DNA of 64,000 nt from Thermoanaerobaculia bacterium (GTDB taxonomy: Bacteria; Acidobacteriota; Thermoanaerobaculia; Multivoradales; Multivoraceae), in assembly GCA_022822365.1 (NCBI GenBank), contig JAJEBV010000015.1, positions 93,688 through 157,687 on the forward strand, given 5' to 3'. The position numbers were made by a program, and so were the translations under genes. Below, in pieces: positions 62,815 through 64,000 of this stretch. The notes below the pieces were generated by a model that had not been told where the DNA came from, did no database searches, and was given only the letters and a program-made list of their open reading frames with translations. Every line of letters begins with the position of its first letter. The stretch's first letter is position 1.

Positions 62815-64000
62815 CCGCCGCCTCCGGCAACACCCGCGCGGCTGCCTTCGAAGCGCTCCGGCCGGTGCAGGTCGTAGATCACGATCGCCTCCGCGGCGTG
62901 ATCGGCCGCGGGGTCGGAGCGCCTGGCGATGGCAATCGCCCGGTCGCGGGCGTTGTCGTCCGGCTTGTAGCGCGCGTGGAACTCGCGATGCAGGACCGCG
63001 CTGTCGGAGTCGCCGAGCTGAGCGTGGATCAGCCCGAGGTTGTAGTGGGCCGTCACGTTCTCCGGATCGATGACGAGAGCCCGCTCGAACGACTCGCGGG
63101 CTTCGTGCAGGCGCTCGGCCCGCGCCTCGGCCCGAGCCGGGCCGCGCTCCCGCTTGGCGCGCTCGAACAGGGCAAGGCCAAGCTCGTCGTGCAGCCGCAC
63201 GTCGCGGCTGAAGTCGAAGCCGCGCCGACGCATCTCCTCGCTGTCCGCCTCGAGGATGGAGCGGAAGTTCGAGATCGCCTCGTCGACGGCGCCGTTCTGC
63301 AGGTTGACCAGCCCCGAGAACCAGGCGACCGACCAGCTCGGCGCCGGCGGATCGAAGGCTGCCGCCCGCTCGAGCGCCGCGATCGCGTCGTCCCGCACCG
63401 TGCCCTGGGCCAGGTAGACCCGCGCCAGGTTGAGCGGACCGTCGGGGCGGCCCAGTTCCTCGACCCGGGTGAAGGCCTCGATCGCCTGGCGGAGCTCGCC
63501 GCGGCCGGTGCCGCCCTTGCGCAGCAGGCCGATGCCGTAGTCGTTCCAGCGCTGCCACAGCGGCTTCCCGGGCTCGCGGGCGGCCGCCGCGGGCGACTCG
63601 GCGACGCTGCCGGCTGCGACGGCGCCGTCCACCTGGAACGTCACCGAGTCCCGGGCCAGGTCGAGGATCGGCAGCTCGTTCGCCGTCTCCGGGCCGTAGA
63701 TGTGGCGCAGGTAGGTGGTGTCGAACTTGCGGTAGCGCAGCGCGGCCTCAACCGTCAGCGTGGCGGCGGCGCCCGCCCGCGGCACCTCCAGCCGGTAGTG
63801 GACCACGTCGCCCGCTCCCGGCGGGATCTGGTGGTCGTAGAGCGGGACGAAGATGTCCTCCGCGTTGCGGCGGTCGATCCGGGCGCCGTCGCGGTCGAGC
63901 ATGTAGACGTTGATGAAGTGCGACCAGGGATCCACCCGGTTGCCCTCGCCCAGGCCGCCGCTGCGGCCCACCAGGTTCCCTCGCTCGTCGCGCACCTCCA
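62811..64000 (-). CDS. TPR-containing protein, N-terminal part beyond window
   Basis: At least 396 codons of a larger protein; the frame is open to the right edge, so the true start lies outside. The first visible 120 residues are a beta-rich region (IDRRNAEDIFVPLYDHQIPPGAGDVVHYRLEVPRAG), ending in RHIYGPETANELPIL. The rest contains several TPR units (LREAIEAF-like GELRQAIEAFTRVEELG, HEARESFERALVIDPENVTAHYNLGLIHAQLG). A similar C-terminal layout occurs after multihaem cytochrome domains in some Acidobacteriota proteins, but no haem site is visible here. Coupled to the FG-GAP gene by a TTGA overlap. Confidence 0.8.

Overview
The window is a high-GC, gene-dense chromosome segment from a Gram-negative-type, meso-diaminopimelate bacterium. 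The MurE DNPR motif, the TonB-dependent receptor with a carboxypeptidase-regulatory-like N-terminal domain, the TPR plus FG-GAP/ASPIC pairs and the multihaem cytochrome with its secreted partner together look most like Acidobacteriota. That placement is an inference from gene content, not a phylogeny.

Positions 1-9.85 kb (minus strand) hold a dcw cluster in canonical order: mraZ-rsmH-ftsL-ftsI-murE-murF-mraY-murD-ftsW. Genes overlap or nearly touch, and ftsW runs off the left edge. Upstream of mraZ lie four 5-bp boxes at exact 10-bp spacing that overlap a candidate promoter, as expected for MraZ autoregulation. Positions 9.9-15.8 kb (minus) carry a SurA-like chaperone, a PpiC lipoprotein, mfd and an ftsB/divIC-like gene. 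An initiator tRNA-fMet with its own promoter and a terminator-like hairpin follows.

Positions 16.1-18 kb (plus) hold two adjacent DUF1538 membrane-protein genes and a PII-like gene. Positions 18-24.3 kb (minus) hold a sterol-reductase-like gene, an MFS transporter and a complete iron(III)/AEP-type ABC importer. Positions 24.4-36.4 kb form a catabolic region: a PLP dehydratase divergent from an ornithine-cyclodeaminase-family reductase, a sodium/solute symporter, an M28 peptidase, an aldo/keto reductase, a proline-racemase-family enzyme with a Ser/Cys pair, an SDR lacking its usual catalytic residues, a TRAP transporter and a DapA-family lyase. Much of this fits uptake and breakdown of hydroxyproline-type compounds from peptides (inference). 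A TonB-dependent receptor with its own promoter follows.

Positions 39.7-64 kb are mostly secreted proteins: a sulfatase-like/TPR protein, two TPR + FG-GAP/ASPIC pairs, a pentahaem cytochrome with a beta-propeller partner, peptidase-like lipoproteins, two amidohydrolases, a second aldo/keto reductase and an orphan HigA antitoxin next to an apparent HigB relic.

The most unusual signal is a dispersed family of two-hairpin repeats, ten units at nine loci between 24 and 61 kb and none in the housekeeping part. Both hairpins show compensatory base changes. In at least three genes the repeat lies in frame between a strong Shine-Dalgarno/ATG and the hydrophobic core of a signal peptide, so it is predicted to be translated as an N-terminal extension (GCAGLLTR type). 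This recalls the in-frame palindromic elements of Rickettsia, but here the sites are concentrated in signal-peptide n-regions.
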